From positions 27,616-91,615 of the forward strand of contig JAFSDV010000015.1 of the NCBI GenBank assembly GCA_017436035.1: a stretch of 64,000 nt of DNA. Direction: 5' to 3'. The notes beneath the pieces were generated by a model that was given only the letters and a program-made list of their open reading frames with translations, ran no database searches and was not told the origin of the DNA. How positions within the stretch are numbered: position 1 is the stretch's first letter; every line of letters begins with the position of its first letter. Both the position numbers and the translations under genes were made by a program. Positions 35,527 to 44,944 of this stretch are shown here, one piece after another. Source of the stretch: Oscillospiraceae bacterium. Its GTDB lineage: Bacteria > Bacillota > Clostridia > Oscillospirales > Oscillospiraceae.

Positions 35527-36039
35527 TCAGAGATAGCTTTCAGCTTCGCTGTGGATATTTTCCAAATCGCCTACAACATCCATGTTGTGGGGGCAGAACA
35601 GATAGGTGCACTGCGCGACCTTCTTTACCCGACCGTCCAAAGCATAAACGCTGCCAGACAGGAAATCCACCACCCGGCGGGTCAGAGCCTTGTCCACATT
35701 CTCCATATTCAGGATCACTGCTTTTCTTCTGCGGAGCTCGTCAGCAGCCTTGGCAGCGTCGTCAAAGGTTTTGGCATGGAACAGGACGACCTCCTGCTTG
35801 CCGGAGCTCATATTCAGGACCTGACCGTTAAAGCCGCCGGAAGAGGAAGAATTGCTTGCGCTGTAGTCAGAGCTGCTGCTCTGGGCTGCTGCAGCGAAGG
35901 GAGAAGTGCGGCGACCGCGGGGCGCAGACTCCTGCGCTGCTTCTTCTTCAAAATCAGTCAGTTCTTCGTCGTACTCATCTTCGTACTCATCGTCGGAGTA
36001 GGGCTGGGCAAATTTCTTAACGTTGTCCCAAAAACTCAT
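35527..36039 (-). CDS. sepF: Cell division protein SepF
   Basis: 170 residues from ATG 36039 after AGGAGGAAAC. N-terminal amphipathic membrane anchor (MSFWDNVKKF), acidic and Ser-rich linker (DDEYEDEYDEE, SSSSDYS), then the C-terminal SepF domain with VVLFHAKTFDDAAKAADELRRRKAVILNME and a GSVYALDG loop. Tethers FtsZ to the membrane and bundles it at the division ring. Between yggS and divIVA. Confidence 0.93.
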   Translation of the reverse strand: MSFWDNVKKFAQPYSDDEYEDEYDEELTDFEEEAAQESAPRGRRTSPFAAAAQSSSSDYSASNSSSSGGFNGQVLNMSSGKQEVVLFHAKTFDDAAKAADELRRRKAVILNMENVDKALTRRVVDFLSGSVYALDGRVKKVAQCTYLFCPHNMDVVGDLENIHSEAESYL

Positions 36040-36088
36040 TTTTCTGTTTCCTCCTAATATGTCTGCGGGTTTTTGCCGCAAAAAAATT

Positions 36089-36784
36089 TTATGGATAATT
36101 CCGCTTGCCGAAGATCGCGGTGCCCACTCTGATCATCGTACTTCCGCAGGCAATCGCCTCGGTGTAATCATCAGACATACCCATGGACAATATATCTACA
36201 CATACATTATCGTATTTTTTTGCCGCTATGTCAACAGAAAGGTTATACATTTCTTGAAAAAATTTGCGATTTTTTGTAGAATTTTCGCAAACAGGGGGAA
36301 TTGCCATCAAACCCCTTACACGAATTGAGGGATACAAATCCATTTGTTCCAAAATTTGGTAAATATCGTCTTTTGCAAAGCCGGATTTGCTCAGCTCCTG
36401 ACCGATATTGATCTCCAGCAAAATATTCTGACAAATTCCTTGCAGCTGCGCTTCTTTGTTGATTGCACGCAGAAGACGTTCAGAGTCGACACTTTGGATC
36501 AGGTCGACCTTGCCAACTACCTGCTTAACCTTATTGGTCTGCAAGTGACCGATGAAGTGCAGCTGAGCGCCATTGTATGCGTTTTCTGCCAGCTTTGTTG
36601 TCAGTTCCTGCACCCGGTTTTCACCGCAGCAATCCACACCGGCGGCGATTGCCTGCCGGATCCTTTCGGAATCATTCATTTTCGTAGCAGCACACAGGCA
36701 GATATCCTCCGGTCTGCGTCCTGCGGCAATGGCAGCTTCCGCCATTTGCTCCCGGATTTTTGCGGCATTTTCAGCAATACACAT
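36089..36784 (-). CDS. yggS: PLP homeostasis protein, YggS/YlmE family
   Basis: 231 residues from ATG 36784; the frame extends further upstream but the typical length and AGAAAGAGG support this start. PLP-binding barrel: LCAATKMNDSERI (Schiff-base lysine), GENRVQEL, LHFIGHLQTNKVKQV, GLMAIPP, LSMGMSDDYTEAI and STMIRVGTAIFG. Buffers pyridoxal phosphate; no enzymatic reaction is known. A TTGAAA box at 36835-36830 may mark its promoter. First gene of the yggS-sepF-divIVA unit. Confidence 0.94.
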   Translation of the reverse strand: MCIAENAAKIREQMAEAAIAAGRRPEDICLCAATKMNDSERIRQAIAAGVDCCGENRVQELTTKLAENAYNGAQLHFIGHLQTNKVKQVVGKVDLIQSVDSERLLRAINKEAQLQGICQNILLEINIGQELSKSGFAKDDIYQILEQMDLYPSIRVRGLMAIPPVCENSTKNRKFFQEMYNLSVDIAAKKYDNVCVDILSMGMSDDYTEAIACGSTMIRVGTAIFGKRNYP

Positions 36785-36851
36785 GAGTAACCTCTTTCTT
36801 TCTGTAAGATCAGCAGAAAATGAATATGTTTTCAACAGTTTCAGATGGCAC

Positions 36852-36889
36852 AAAAAGGCGACGAAGCAATGCTCCGTCGCCTTTTTGCT
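36852..36889 (-). terminator. Terminator of hfq and the mut/mia operon
   Basis: On the minus strand: AAAAAGGCGACGGAGC / GCTTCGTCGCCTTTTT, 16 bp with one mismatch, loop ATT, directly after the hfq stop. Confidence 0.93.
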
Positions 36890-37118
36890 ACGCAGTCGGT
36901 GCTGCGGCTTTCAGAGGCCGGATAGGGGCCAGCGTAGAGATGGCGTGCTTGTAGATCATTTGCTGCTTTCCATCTGTTACCAGCACTACAACAAAGCTGT
37001 CAAACCCTGTAATAGTCCCCCGGAGCTGGAAGCCATTCATCAGAAATAATGTGACGGGGGTTCTTTCCCGCCGTACTTCGTTTAAAATGGCATCCTGTAA
37101 GTTGATAGGTTCAGACAT
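36888..37118 (-). CDS. hfq: RNA chaperone Hfq
   Basis: 76 residues. Sm1 motif [27 protein letters not shown] and Sm2 with YKHAISTL (consensus YKHAIST). Hexameric RNA chaperone pairing small RNAs with mRNAs. The NEVR sequence replaces the enterobacterial FLNxLR. Last gene of miaB-mutS-CPBP-mutL-miaA-hfq; the miaA-hfq pairing is widely conserved. Confidence 0.95.
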   Translation of the reverse strand: MSEPINLQDAILNEVRRERTPVTLFLMNGFQLRGTITGFDSFVVVLVTDGKQQMIYKHAISTLAPIRPLKAAAPTA

Positions 37119-37161
37119 ATGTATTCCTTCTTTCTTTGGGATACCTATATCCTACCATGAT

Positions 37162-38097
37162 TTAGTTGTCGGATTCCGTAAGAATCTGTCGCGCTTGCAG
37201 AACAATTTCGCCAATTTCTTCTCCGGGGCTGCGGCGCAGCCAATGGATCGACGGATTCCTGCGAAACCAGGTAAGCTGACGCTTGGCATAATGCCGGGAT
37301 GCCTGTCGTACCTGATCGGCTGCCTGGTCGATAGAACAGGTTCCTTTCAGCGCCGCTATAAATTCTTTGTAACCGATGGCCTGCATCGCTGTGGATTTTT
37401 CCGGAATACCCATTTCCAGCAGCCCGCGGATCTCATCCAAAAGCCCGTTCAGAAGCATCCGGTCTACGCGGCTGTTGATGCGGTTATAGAGATCACTTCG
37501 ATGCTCGTCTTCCAAAGCCAGCCAAACAGGAATATATCTGGATGGTTGTTCCTGGGTCCTTCGGTTGTGCTCTGTGATGGTTTCGCCGGTCTCATAGTAG
37601 ACCTCCAAAGCCCGGAGAATCCGCTTGCGGTCAGAAAGGTGCAGCTTTTGGGCGGCATTCGGATCGATACTATGGAGCAGACGGAGCATTGCGTCAATAC
37701 CTTCTGTGTCAGCCTGTGCTTCCAGCTTTTCCCGCATGCCGGTAGAGGGACAGGGCGCAAAGGCGTTGCCACGAATCAGTGCGTCCATATACAGTCCGGT
37801 GCCGCCTGCAATAATGGCGGTTTTTCCTCTTGCGATCACGTCATCAACGATAGGCGACGCCAATTCGCAATAACGGCTGACAGAAAAATCCTCAGAGGGG
37901 TCGGCAACATCCAGCATGTGGTGGACGATGCCCTGCATCTCCTGTGTGGTAGGCTTGGCAGTACCGATATCCATATACCGGTAAACCTGCATGGAGTCGC
38001 AGGAAATGACCTCGCCGTTTGTGTGCTTTGCAAGCTCTACTGCCAACGCGGTCTTGCCGGAGGCAGTCGGACCGGCAATGCAGATGATATTATTCAT
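37162..38097 (-). CDS. miaA: tRNA dimethylallyltransferase
   Basis: 311 residues. P-loop GPTASGKTALA, ISCDSMQVYRYMDIGTAKP, GGTGLYMDALI and the tRNA-binding RQLTWFRR. Transfers dimethylallyl from DMAPP to N6 of A37 in tRNAs reading UNN codons. Its product is the substrate of MiaB, encoded in the same operon. GGAGG ribosome site. Confidence 0.97.
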   Translation of the reverse strand: MNNIICIAGPTASGKTALAVELAKHTNGEVISCDSMQVYRYMDIGTAKPTTQEMQGIVHHMLDVADPSEDFSVSRYCELASPIVDDVIARGKTAIIAGGTGLYMDALIRGNAFAPCPSTGMREKLEAQADTEGIDAMLRLLHSIDPNAAQKLHLSDRKRILRALEVYYETGETITEHNRRTQEQPSRYIPVWLALEDEHRSDLYNRINSRVDRMLLNGLLDEIRGLLEMGIPEKSTAMQAIGYKEFIAALKGTCSIDQAADQVRQASRHYAKRQLTWFRRNPSIHWLRRSPGEEIGEIVLQARQILTESDN

Positions 38098-38122
38098 GGT
38101 CCATACCTCCTTAGAATGAATT

Positions 38123-40003
38123 CTATGTGCGCTTGAACTGCTTTTCCAGCTGCTGTTTGCTCAGCGTAATACAAATCGGTCTGCCATGGGGACAGTATTT
38201 CAGATCCTCATTGGACATAACCTGCTTTACAAGAGCTTCCAGCTCCTGCTCGTCTGTATGCCAGCCCGCCTTGATGGCTGCCTTGCAGGCAACAGTGTGC
38301 AGGACCTCGTCACGAATGTCCGTTCGATCCTGACGGCGTCCGGTTAACAGATCGGCAGCAATGGCTTCCACGGCATCTGCTGCATCTTCAGCAGACAGAT
38401 CCATGGGGATCTGCCGCAGCAGCACAGTGCTGTCGCCGAATTCTTCGATTTCAAAGCCCAGCTCTGCCATCAAGGAGTGGTTTGTCAGCAAAATCGCCGC
38501 ACTGTCCGGGCTGAGCCTGCAGGGGATGGGGGCGAGCAGCGACTGGCTGCTGATTGCTTCCTGATTGCTTTTCAGTTTGTCAAACAGAATACGTTCATGG
38601 GCGGCGTGCTTATCGATTAAAAAGGCTTCATCGCCCTGTTCTACCAAAATGTAGCTGTTATATAATTCTCCAACCAAACGCCAGGCTGCCGGGGCGGGCA
38701 TAGGAAGCGTTTGCTGCACCGGTTCGTCATCGGTAATGGGGGGAGTAGGCTCAGACAGCCGGGGAAGCCGGATCGCTTCCTGTATAGGCAGAGAATCGGA
38801 GCGTTCAATCATGGATGCAGTAGTAACCGCAGCCTCTTTCTTCGGCGCAGGTGCCTGCCGGATCACAGAAGAGAGCGTTTTATATTCTTCTGGGGTTACA
38901 GTGCGGAAGAAGGGCGCAGACGCCCCTTTTGCAGGGATTTGCGCCGCGGTTTTGACAGAGGATGCGTGCGGATGTTCAGAAACCGGCATAGTCTTAAATT
39001 GCATTTGCGGACGGTCCTGGGCTTTGTTCAGCGCGCCGAGAACGCCGTAATGGACACAGTCAAAAACAGCTTTTTCGTTCAAAAATTTTACTTCTGTTTT
39101 TGCCGGATGCACATTCACATCCACAGTGTTTGAGGGCAGATGTAAATGCAGCACACAGGAAGGGAATCTGCCGGTCATGATCCGATTCCTGTAGGCTTCC
39201 TCCAGGGCGGCTGTGAGAAGAGGAGATTTTACAGGTCGGTTATTTACAAAAAAAGTCTGCATACTGCGGCTGGGCCGTGCATCTGTAGGTTTGCCCACAA
39301 AGCCGGTTAGACGGTACTGTTCCCATGTACTGTCTGTCTGAACCATCCGTCCGGAATCACGCCCGTAAATGCTGTATACCGTGTCCTCCAGACTGCCGTT
39401 TCCCGGGGTGGAAAGCACTTCCTTGCCGTCACGCAGGAAGCGGAAGGATACCTCGGGATGGGCCAATGCCTGCAGTTGTACTGCAGAGGCGGCTTTGCCG
39501 CCTTCCACAGTATCCGATTTCATAAACTTCATTCTGGCGGGTGTGTTGAAAAACAGATCCCGAACGATGATGGTGGTACCGGCAGGGCAGCCGGCTTCAG
39601 ATTCCTCGGTGATTGTGCCTGCTTCCAGGGTCAGGCTGGTTCCGAACAGTGCGTCCTGGGTTTTAGTCAACAGGTCAATCCGGCTTACAGAGGCAATGGC
39701 GGCCAGCGCTTCGCCCCGGAAGCCCATGGTTGCGATGGAGGACAGGTCTTCCGCTGTGCGCAGCTTGGAGGTTGCGTGCCGGAGGAAAGCGGTTTTCGCA
39801 TCCGCCGGAAGCATGCCGCAGCCGTTATCAGTGACCCGCAGAAAGGTCATACCGCCGTCCCGGATTTCTGCAGTGATTTGGGTCGCCCCGGCATCTACTG
39901 CGTTTTCCAGCAATTCTTTAATGACGCTGGCGGGACGCTCCACCACTTCACCTGCGGCGATCAGATTGGCCACATGGGCAGACAGCTGTATAATTTTTGG
40001 CAT
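38123..40003 (-). CDS. mutL: DNA mismatch repair protein MutL
   Basis: 626 residues from ATG 40003, about 10 nt after GAGG; the in-frame GTG at 40012 is less well placed. GHKL ATPase: ENAVDAGA, DNGCGM, TMGFRGEALA. C-terminal nuclease: DKHAAHERILFD (DQHA motif), ACKAAIKAG and CPHGRPICITL, so this is a nicking MutL of the type used by bacteria without MutH. Long Pro/Ala/Ser linker ~340-430. Follows the CPBP protease by 5 nt. Confidence 0.96.
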   Translation of the reverse strand: MPKIIQLSAHVANLIAAGEVVERPASVIKELLENAVDAGATQITAEIRDGGMTFLRVTDNGCGMLPADAKTAFLRHATSKLRTAEDLSSIATMGFRGEALAAIASVSRIDLLTKTQDALFGTSLTLEAGTITEESEAGCPAGTTIIVRDLFFNTPARMKFMKSDTVEGGKAASAVQLQALAHPEVSFRFLRDGKEVLSTPGNGSLEDTVYSIYGRDSGRMVQTDSTWEQYRLTGFVGKPTDARPSRSMQTFFVNNRPVKSPLLTAALEEAYRNRIMTGRFPSCVLHLHLPSNTVDVNVHPAKTEVKFLNEKAVFDCVHYGVLGALNKAQDRPQMQFKTMPVSEHPHASSVKTAAQIPAKGASAPFFRTVTPEEYKTLSSVIRQAPAPKKEAAVTTASMIERSDSLPIQEAIRLPRLSEPTPPITDDEPVQQTLPMPAPAAWRLVGELYNSYILVEQGDEAFLIDKHAAHERILFDKLKSNQEAISSQSLLAPIPCRLSPDSAAILLTNHSLMAELGFEIEEFGDSTVLLRQIPMDLSAEDAADAVEAIAADLLTGRRQDRTDIRDEVLHTVACKAAIKAGWHTDEQELEALVKQVMSNEDLKYCPHGRPICITLSKQQLEKQFKRT

Positions 40004-40008
40004 AATGA

Positions 40009-40695
40009 TCACCTCATATAAGACATACTGATCTGATTGATGGTCATGTGCATCAGAACAGGTGTCCAGATCGTATCGGATTTTTCATAGGCCCATGCCA
40101 AACACAGACCTGCAGGTACATACTGCAAAAAGCACAGGAAAAGCACTTCAGCCGATGCGGTATACAGATAACCTGTAATATGGATCAGACCGAAGATTAG
40201 CGTGGACAGGATATATGCAGCTGCCCGATTTTTGCGGTGCAGCCTTCCGAATATCAAACCCCGGAAGAGGGTTTCTTCTGTTACAGGCACAAGAAACACT
40301 GTTCCAAACAGGATCAGGGTGTAATGATCCTGTGCCATAGCGTGTATGCTGCTGTCGTTGATGTTGGAGAACTGGGGATCAAGAGACCGGATCAGCAGAT
40401 CGACCAGAAAAACCCCAACATAATAGAGCATCAGTCCGATAGCTGCAAAGCGCAGACAATGAAAGGGCGCGGCGGCAGCACGCCGGGCAGATGCAGCAAG
40501 AAAAGCGTGAAAAACCAGCAACACGGCAATGAAATTCACTGAAAACAGCAGAAAATTCAACGCGGCATCAGAAAGTGGAGCAGGCAGCGTGGCATTTAAG
40601 ACCACCAACAAAGTCGGAAAGATCAATAATTGCAATGCCAGTACCAGCCATCCCCAGCGTTCTTCTTTTTGCGTCATGGAAACAGAAAGCTTCAT
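40009..40695 (-). CDS. CPBP family intramembrane metalloprotease (CAAX protease-like)
   Basis: 228 residues, about seven transmembrane helices. The four ABI/CPBP motifs are present: EETLFRG (EExxxR), FGLIHITGY (FxxxH) and HMTINQ (HxxxN/B). Rce1-related glutamate-type intramembrane protease; in bacteria linked to bacteriocin self-immunity or processing of membrane peptides. Inserted between mutS and mutL, which are usually adjacent; mutL starts 5 nt after its stop, so it is co-transcribed with the repair genes. Substrate unknown. Confidence 0.87.
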   Translation of the reverse strand: MKLSVSMTQKEERWGWLVLALQLLIFPTLLVVLNATLPAPLSDAALNFLLFSVNFIAVLLVFHAFLAASARRAAAAPFHCLRFAAIGLMLYYVGVFLVDLLIRSLDPQFSNINDSSIHAMAQDHYTLILFGTVFLVPVTEETLFRGLIFGRLHRKNRAAAYILSTLIFGLIHITGYLYTASAEVLFLCFLQYVPAGLCLAWAYEKSDTIWTPVLMHMTINQISMSYMR

Positions 40696-40724
40696 AGAAT
40701 CCTTTCAAAACAGAGCGGGCATTT

Positions 40725-43331
40725 TCAGCCCAACATTTTTTTAAGCTTATACAACTCGTTCATTGCTTCGATCGGTGTCAGCGTTTCCACACTAATTGCT
40801 TCCAGGGCGGCACAGATCTGCTGACCGGTCAGATCCTGCATACTGATCTGATCCTCCGGTTCGTCCGGATGGACACATACAGCTTTGCAGGGGTCTTGGT
40901 TCTCAAGCTCCGACAGGATCTGCCGTGCCCGATTGATCACAGTGTTGGGCAGACCTGCCAGCTTGGCTACCTCCACACCGTAGCTGTCATCTGTAGCTCC
41001 GGGAATAATCTTTCGCAGGAAGATCATTTTATCGCCCTTCTTTTTCACGGCGATGTTGTAGTTTTTGACGTTGGGAAGCTCATGTTCAATGACACTGAGC
41101 TCGTGATAGTGGGTGGCAAACAGGGTTTTTGCACCTAAATGCCTGGAACTGGCGGCGTATTCCAAAACCGCCCGGGCAATAGCCATACCATCGTAGGTTG
41201 AAGTACCCCGTCCGATCTCGTCCAGGATCAGAAGGCTTTTGGGTGTGGCATATTTCAGAATATTGGCTACCTCAGACATTTCCACCATAAATGTGGATTG
41301 ACCGGAAGATAAATCGTCACTGGCTCCGATGCGGGTAAACACCCGGTCGACAATGCCCAGTTTGGCAGAACGGGCAGGAACAAAAGAACCGATCTGCGCC
41401 ATCAGGACGATCAGTGCCACTTGGCGCATATAAGTGGATTTGCCTGCCATATTGGGACCTGTAATGATGGAAACCTGATGATCTGCTGTTCCAAGAACTG
41501 TGTCGTTGGGGACAAACAGGGTATCCTTCAGCATTTTCTCCACAACAGGATGACGTCCGTCAACAATATGGATCCGGTCATCCAGTGTGATTTCAGGACG
41601 GCAGTAGTTTTGACGGACAGCCACTTCAGCAAGGGAATACAGCGCATCTGCAGCTGCTATGGCTGCGGCGGTAGTTTGGATCCGGTCTGCCTGTGCAGCC
41701 AAATGCTCCCGGAGCCGGGTAAAGATCTGATATTCCAGTGCGGTCAGACGGTCCTTGGCGGTGAGAACTTCTTCCTCAAGCGCCTTCAGCTCCGGTGTGA
41801 TATACCGTTCGTTGTTAGCAAGGGTTTGCTTGCGGATGTAATGGGCGGGAACTTGATCAATAAAGGATTTGGAAACCTCTATGTAGTAACCAAAGACCCG
41901 GTTATAACCCACTTTCAGCGTGCGGATTCCGGTTTTTTCCCGTTCCTGTGCTTCAATAGAAAGGATCGTGTCATGACCGCCGTTCATAATGCTGCGCAGA
42001 CGGTCCGCCTCCGGATCTGCACCGTCGCGGATGAGCTTTCCTTCCCGAATGGTGATGGGAGGATCGTCCACCAGTGTGTTTTCGATCAGCTGAGCGCAGT
42101 CGTCCAGCGGGTCAATACTCTGAGCCAGCTTTTGGGCAAGAGGAGAGGTAAGCTGTGATAGCTGCTGCTTGACGGCGGGAAGTGCGCGAAGACCGCCGGC
42201 CAGTCCTAAAAGATCCCGCCCGTTTACCGTGCCGGTGACAATGCGGGTTGTTACACGCTCCAGATCGGTAATATCCTTCAGGGATTCCTGCAGTTCGCCC
42301 CGGTGAACGGTGTTGCTGACCAGCTCTGCCACCAGGTTTTGACGGCGGTTGATCTCAGCAGCATCCAGCAGAGGCTTTTGCAGCCAGCTGCGCAGCATTC
42401 TGCCGCCCATAGCGGTTTGAGTCTTATCCAGGACCCACAAAAGGGTGCCTTTCTTTTCTTTGCTGCGCATAGTTTCTGTAAGTTCCAGATTTCTGCGGGC
42501 GTCCAGATCCAGTTCCATGAAAAGTCCGGTGGTGTAGTATTGGAGCTGACGAATATGGGCAAGATCGTTCTTTTGCAGGGTCAGCAGGGTTTGCAGCAAT
42601 GTTCCGCTGGCAATGACCGTTTCCGGCAAACCTGCGATTCCAAGCTGTGAAAGAGATTGATCAAAATGTCTGTAAAGCAGGGCTTCAGCCTCAGCGAGGG
42701 AAAACTGCTCCGGTTTTCCTTCATCAACACAGCAATTCAGCCGGTGAAACAGCGTGTCGTCCAAAATGGGATCGTGGCTGCTGCTGCCATAACGGAGCAC
42801 TTCAGAAGGGGAGAATCGGCCCAATTCAGAAGCGGCAGAGGGAATATCCGGGCAGAGCGTTGCGAAAAATGCACCGGTGGAAAGATCACAGAAAGCAAGT
42901 CCGATCCGACCGCCGTCGGCGTACAGACAAGCCATATAGTTGTTCTTGCGCTCATCCAGCATACAGCTTTCCGTAACAGTGCCGGGCGTGATGATGCGGG
43001 TGATGTCCCGCTCCACAATCCCCTTTGCCTGGGCGGGGTCTTCCATCTGCTCGCAAATGGCGACCTTATATCCTTTTGCAACAAGCCGGGCAATATAAGC
43101 ATCCACAGAATGGTACGGCACGCCGCACATAGGGGTCTGTTCTTCTTTGGGCTTGTTCCGGTCACGGGAAGTCAGTGTCAGGTCCAGCTCTTTGGATGCC
43201 AACCGGGCGTCCTCATCAAACATTTCGTAAAAGTCACCAAGCCGGAAAAACAGGATGCAGTCTTGATTCCGTTCTTTGATCTGATAGTATTGACGGCGCA
43301 TGGGTGTCATTTCGTTAGGAGCTGCAGCCAT
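40725..43331 (-). CDS. mutS: DNA mismatch repair protein MutS
   Basis: 868 residues from ATG 43331; the ATG at 43340 abuts AAAGGA too closely. Mismatch-probing F-x-E in FRLGDFYEMF, connector and clamp domains, Walker A GPNMAGKSTYMRQ, Walker B LLILDEIGRGTSTYDG and ATHYHEL. Detects mispairs and recruits MutL by an ATP-driven clamp. Ribosome site GTAAAGGA. Begins about 25 nt after miaB. Confidence 0.97.
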   Translation of the reverse strand: MAAAPNEMTPMRRQYYQIKERNQDCILFFRLGDFYEMFDEDARLASKELDLTLTSRDRNKPKEEQTPMCGVPYHSVDAYIARLVAKGYKVAICEQMEDPAQAKGIVERDITRIITPGTVTESCMLDERKNNYMACLYADGGRIGLAFCDLSTGAFFATLCPDIPSAASELGRFSPSEVLRYGSSSHDPILDDTLFHRLNCCVDEGKPEQFSLAEAEALLYRHFDQSLSQLGIAGLPETVIASGTLLQTLLTLQKNDLAHIRQLQYYTTGLFMELDLDARRNLELTETMRSKEKKGTLLWVLDKTQTAMGGRMLRSWLQKPLLDAAEINRRQNLVAELVSNTVHRGELQESLKDITDLERVTTRIVTGTVNGRDLLGLAGGLRALPAVKQQLSQLTSPLAQKLAQSIDPLDDCAQLIENTLVDDPPITIREGKLIRDGADPEADRLRSIMNGGHDTILSIEAQEREKTGIRTLKVGYNRVFGYYIEVSKSFIDQVPAHYIRKQTLANNERYITPELKALEEEVLTAKDRLTALEYQIFTRLREHLAAQADRIQTTAAAIAAADALYSLAEVAVRQNYCRPEITLDDRIHIVDGRHPVVEKMLKDTLFVPNDTVLGTADHQVSIITGPNMAGKSTYMRQVALIVLMAQIGSFVPARSAKLGIVDRVFTRIGASDDLSSGQSTFMVEMSEVANILKYATPKSLLILDEIGRGTSTYDGMAIARAVLEYAASSRHLGAKTLFATHYHELSVIEHELPNVKNYNIAVKKKGDKMIFLRKIIPGATDDSYGVEVAKLAGLPNTVINRARQILSELENQDPCKAVCVHPDEPEDQISMQDLTGQQICAALEAISVETLTPIEAMNELYKLKKMLG

Positions 43332-43356
43332 ATTCAACATTCCTTTACTGTTGTTT

Positions 43357-44766
43357 TTATTGTTTGCTTAGTTCACCGGTCAAGCTCCAGGTGGAAGCAC
43401 CGGTGATTTTGATCTGCGCAAAAGTGCCGACCAGAGATTCCGGACCGGAAAGCCTTACAAGGCGTCCGCCCTCTGTGCGTGCAGTGAGCTGCTCTTTGTC
43501 TACACCGTCGATCAGGCATAGCATGGTTTTTCCGATGTATGCATTGTGGATCTCCTCGGAAATGCCGTTCTGCACGGCACAAAGCCGGTCAAAGCGACGG
43601 TTTTTCTCTTCTTTGGAGGTGGGGTCCGGCATGGAGGCGGCAGGTGTGCCGGCTCGGGGAGAAAAAATAAAGGTGAACAGAGAATCGTAGCGTACTTCCC
43701 GGATCAGGGAAATTGTTTCTTCAAATTCTGCTTCAGTCTCGCCGGGGAAGCCTACGATCACATCGCTGGTCAAAACCAGCTCCGGCATTAAAGATTTGGC
43801 ATAGCGGATCGTTTCCAGATATTTCTCCCGGTCATAATGGCGGTTCATAGCCTTCAGTACCCGGCTGGAGCCGGACTGGAAGGGCAGATGCAGCTGTTTG
43901 GCGATCTTTGGGTAAGCGGCCATGGTATCAAACAGTTTTTTGGAGGCATCTCTGGGATGGCTGGTCATAAACCGAACAAGGAACGTACTGGGAAGCTGAG
44001 CGATTTTTGCCAGCAAATCGGAAAAATCGATGCCCTCATCCAGATCCTTGCCGTAGGAATTTACATTCTGTCCCAAAAGGGTAATATCTTTCACGCCGTT
44101 TTCGATCAGGGTGCGACATTCATGGAGGATATCCTCGGATTTCCGGCTGCGTTCCCGTCCCCGAACGTAGGGGACGATGCAGTAGGTGCAGAAATTGTTG
44201 CATCCGTACATAATCGATACCCAAGCCTTCAGCTTGTTGTCCCGAAGCTGGGGCAGACCCTCTGCGATCGAGCCGGGTTCGTCTTCTGTAAAATAGGTAC
44301 GTTTTCCGGTGCTCAGTACCTGGTGCAGAAGCTGAGGAAATTGCCACAAATGGTGGGTGGAAAATACGCCATCCACATGGGGATAGCTCTTTTTGATCCG
44401 GTCTACCACCTGTTCCTGACCTGCCATACAGCCGCACAGAAAGATCTTCTGCTCCGGGTGGCGGCGTTTTGTGTGGGTCAATGCGCCCAGATTGCCAAAT
44501 ACACGCTGCTCTGCGTGTTCCCGGATGGCACAGGTGTTCATAATTACTACATCTGCGCCCTCGGCGGTGTCGGTGATGGCGTAGCCGCTTTCTGACAGCA
44601 GTCCCCGCAGACGCTCGGAATCGGCTTCGTTTTGCTGGCAGCCATAGGTCTCTACATAAGCCCGGGGAGTGATTGTCCGGCTGCTCCAATATGCGCGTAT
44701 TTGACCGCAAACGGCAAGCTGCTGCTGCAGAGCCTCCTGCGGAATAACGGTTGTTTTGGTTTCCAT
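43357..44766 (-). CDS. miaB: tRNA-2-methylthio-N6-dimethylallyladenosine synthase
   Basis: 469 residues from ATG 44766 (METKTTVIPQ). N-terminal UPF0004 domain with three cluster cysteines (YGCQQNEAD, NTCAIRE, CGCMAG), radical SAM motif CNNFCTYC followed by IVPYVRGRERSR, and a C-terminal TRAM domain. Adds the methylthio group at C2 of i6A37, after MiaA. First gene of the operon; the intergenic region 44767-44944 holds its promoter and that of the divergent PPIase. Confidence 0.97.
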   Translation of the reverse strand: METKTTVIPQEALQQQLAVCGQIRAYWSSRTITPRAYVETYGCQQNEADSERLRGLLSESGYAITDTAEGADVVIMNTCAIREHAEQRVFGNLGALTHTKRRHPEQKIFLCGCMAGQEQVVDRIKKSYPHVDGVFSTHHLWQFPQLLHQVLSTGKRTYFTEDEPGSIAEGLPQLRDNKLKAWVSIMYGCNNFCTYCIVPYVRGRERSRKSEDILHECRTLIENGVKDITLLGQNVNSYGKDLDEGIDFSDLLAKIAQLPSTFLVRFMTSHPRDASKKLFDTMAAYPKIAKQLHLPFQSGSSRVLKAMNRHYDREKYLETIRYAKSLMPELVLTSDVIVGFPGETEAEFEETISLIREVRYDSLFTFIFSPRAGTPAASMPDPTSKEEKNRRFDRLCAVQNGISEEIHNAYIGKTMLCLIDGVDKEQLTARTEGGRLVRLSGPESLVGTFAQIKITGASTWSLTGELSKQ

Positions 44767-44868
44767 GTGAAGTACCTCAATATACACTTATATAAATTAA
44801 AATTTTATCATTTTTTCGCCTGAATTTCAAGGTCTGAATCGTGTTTTTTATAAAAAACAAAATAGGTC

Positions 44869-44897
44869 TTGTTTTTGAATATAAACCATGCTAAACT
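44869..44897 (+). promoter_or_regulatory. Promoter of the PPIase gene
   Basis: TTGTTT (44869-44874), 17-nt spacer, TAAACT (44892-44897). Confidence 0.5.
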
Positions 44898-44944
44898 AAC
44901 CTGAGTAATTTTGCCCTGCTTAGGAATGAAATGAGGCTGAATAG

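Noticed and set aside
37051-38136. 361-codon plus-strand frame across hfq/miaA
   Set aside because: Antisense to two certain genes; composition is not protein-like.
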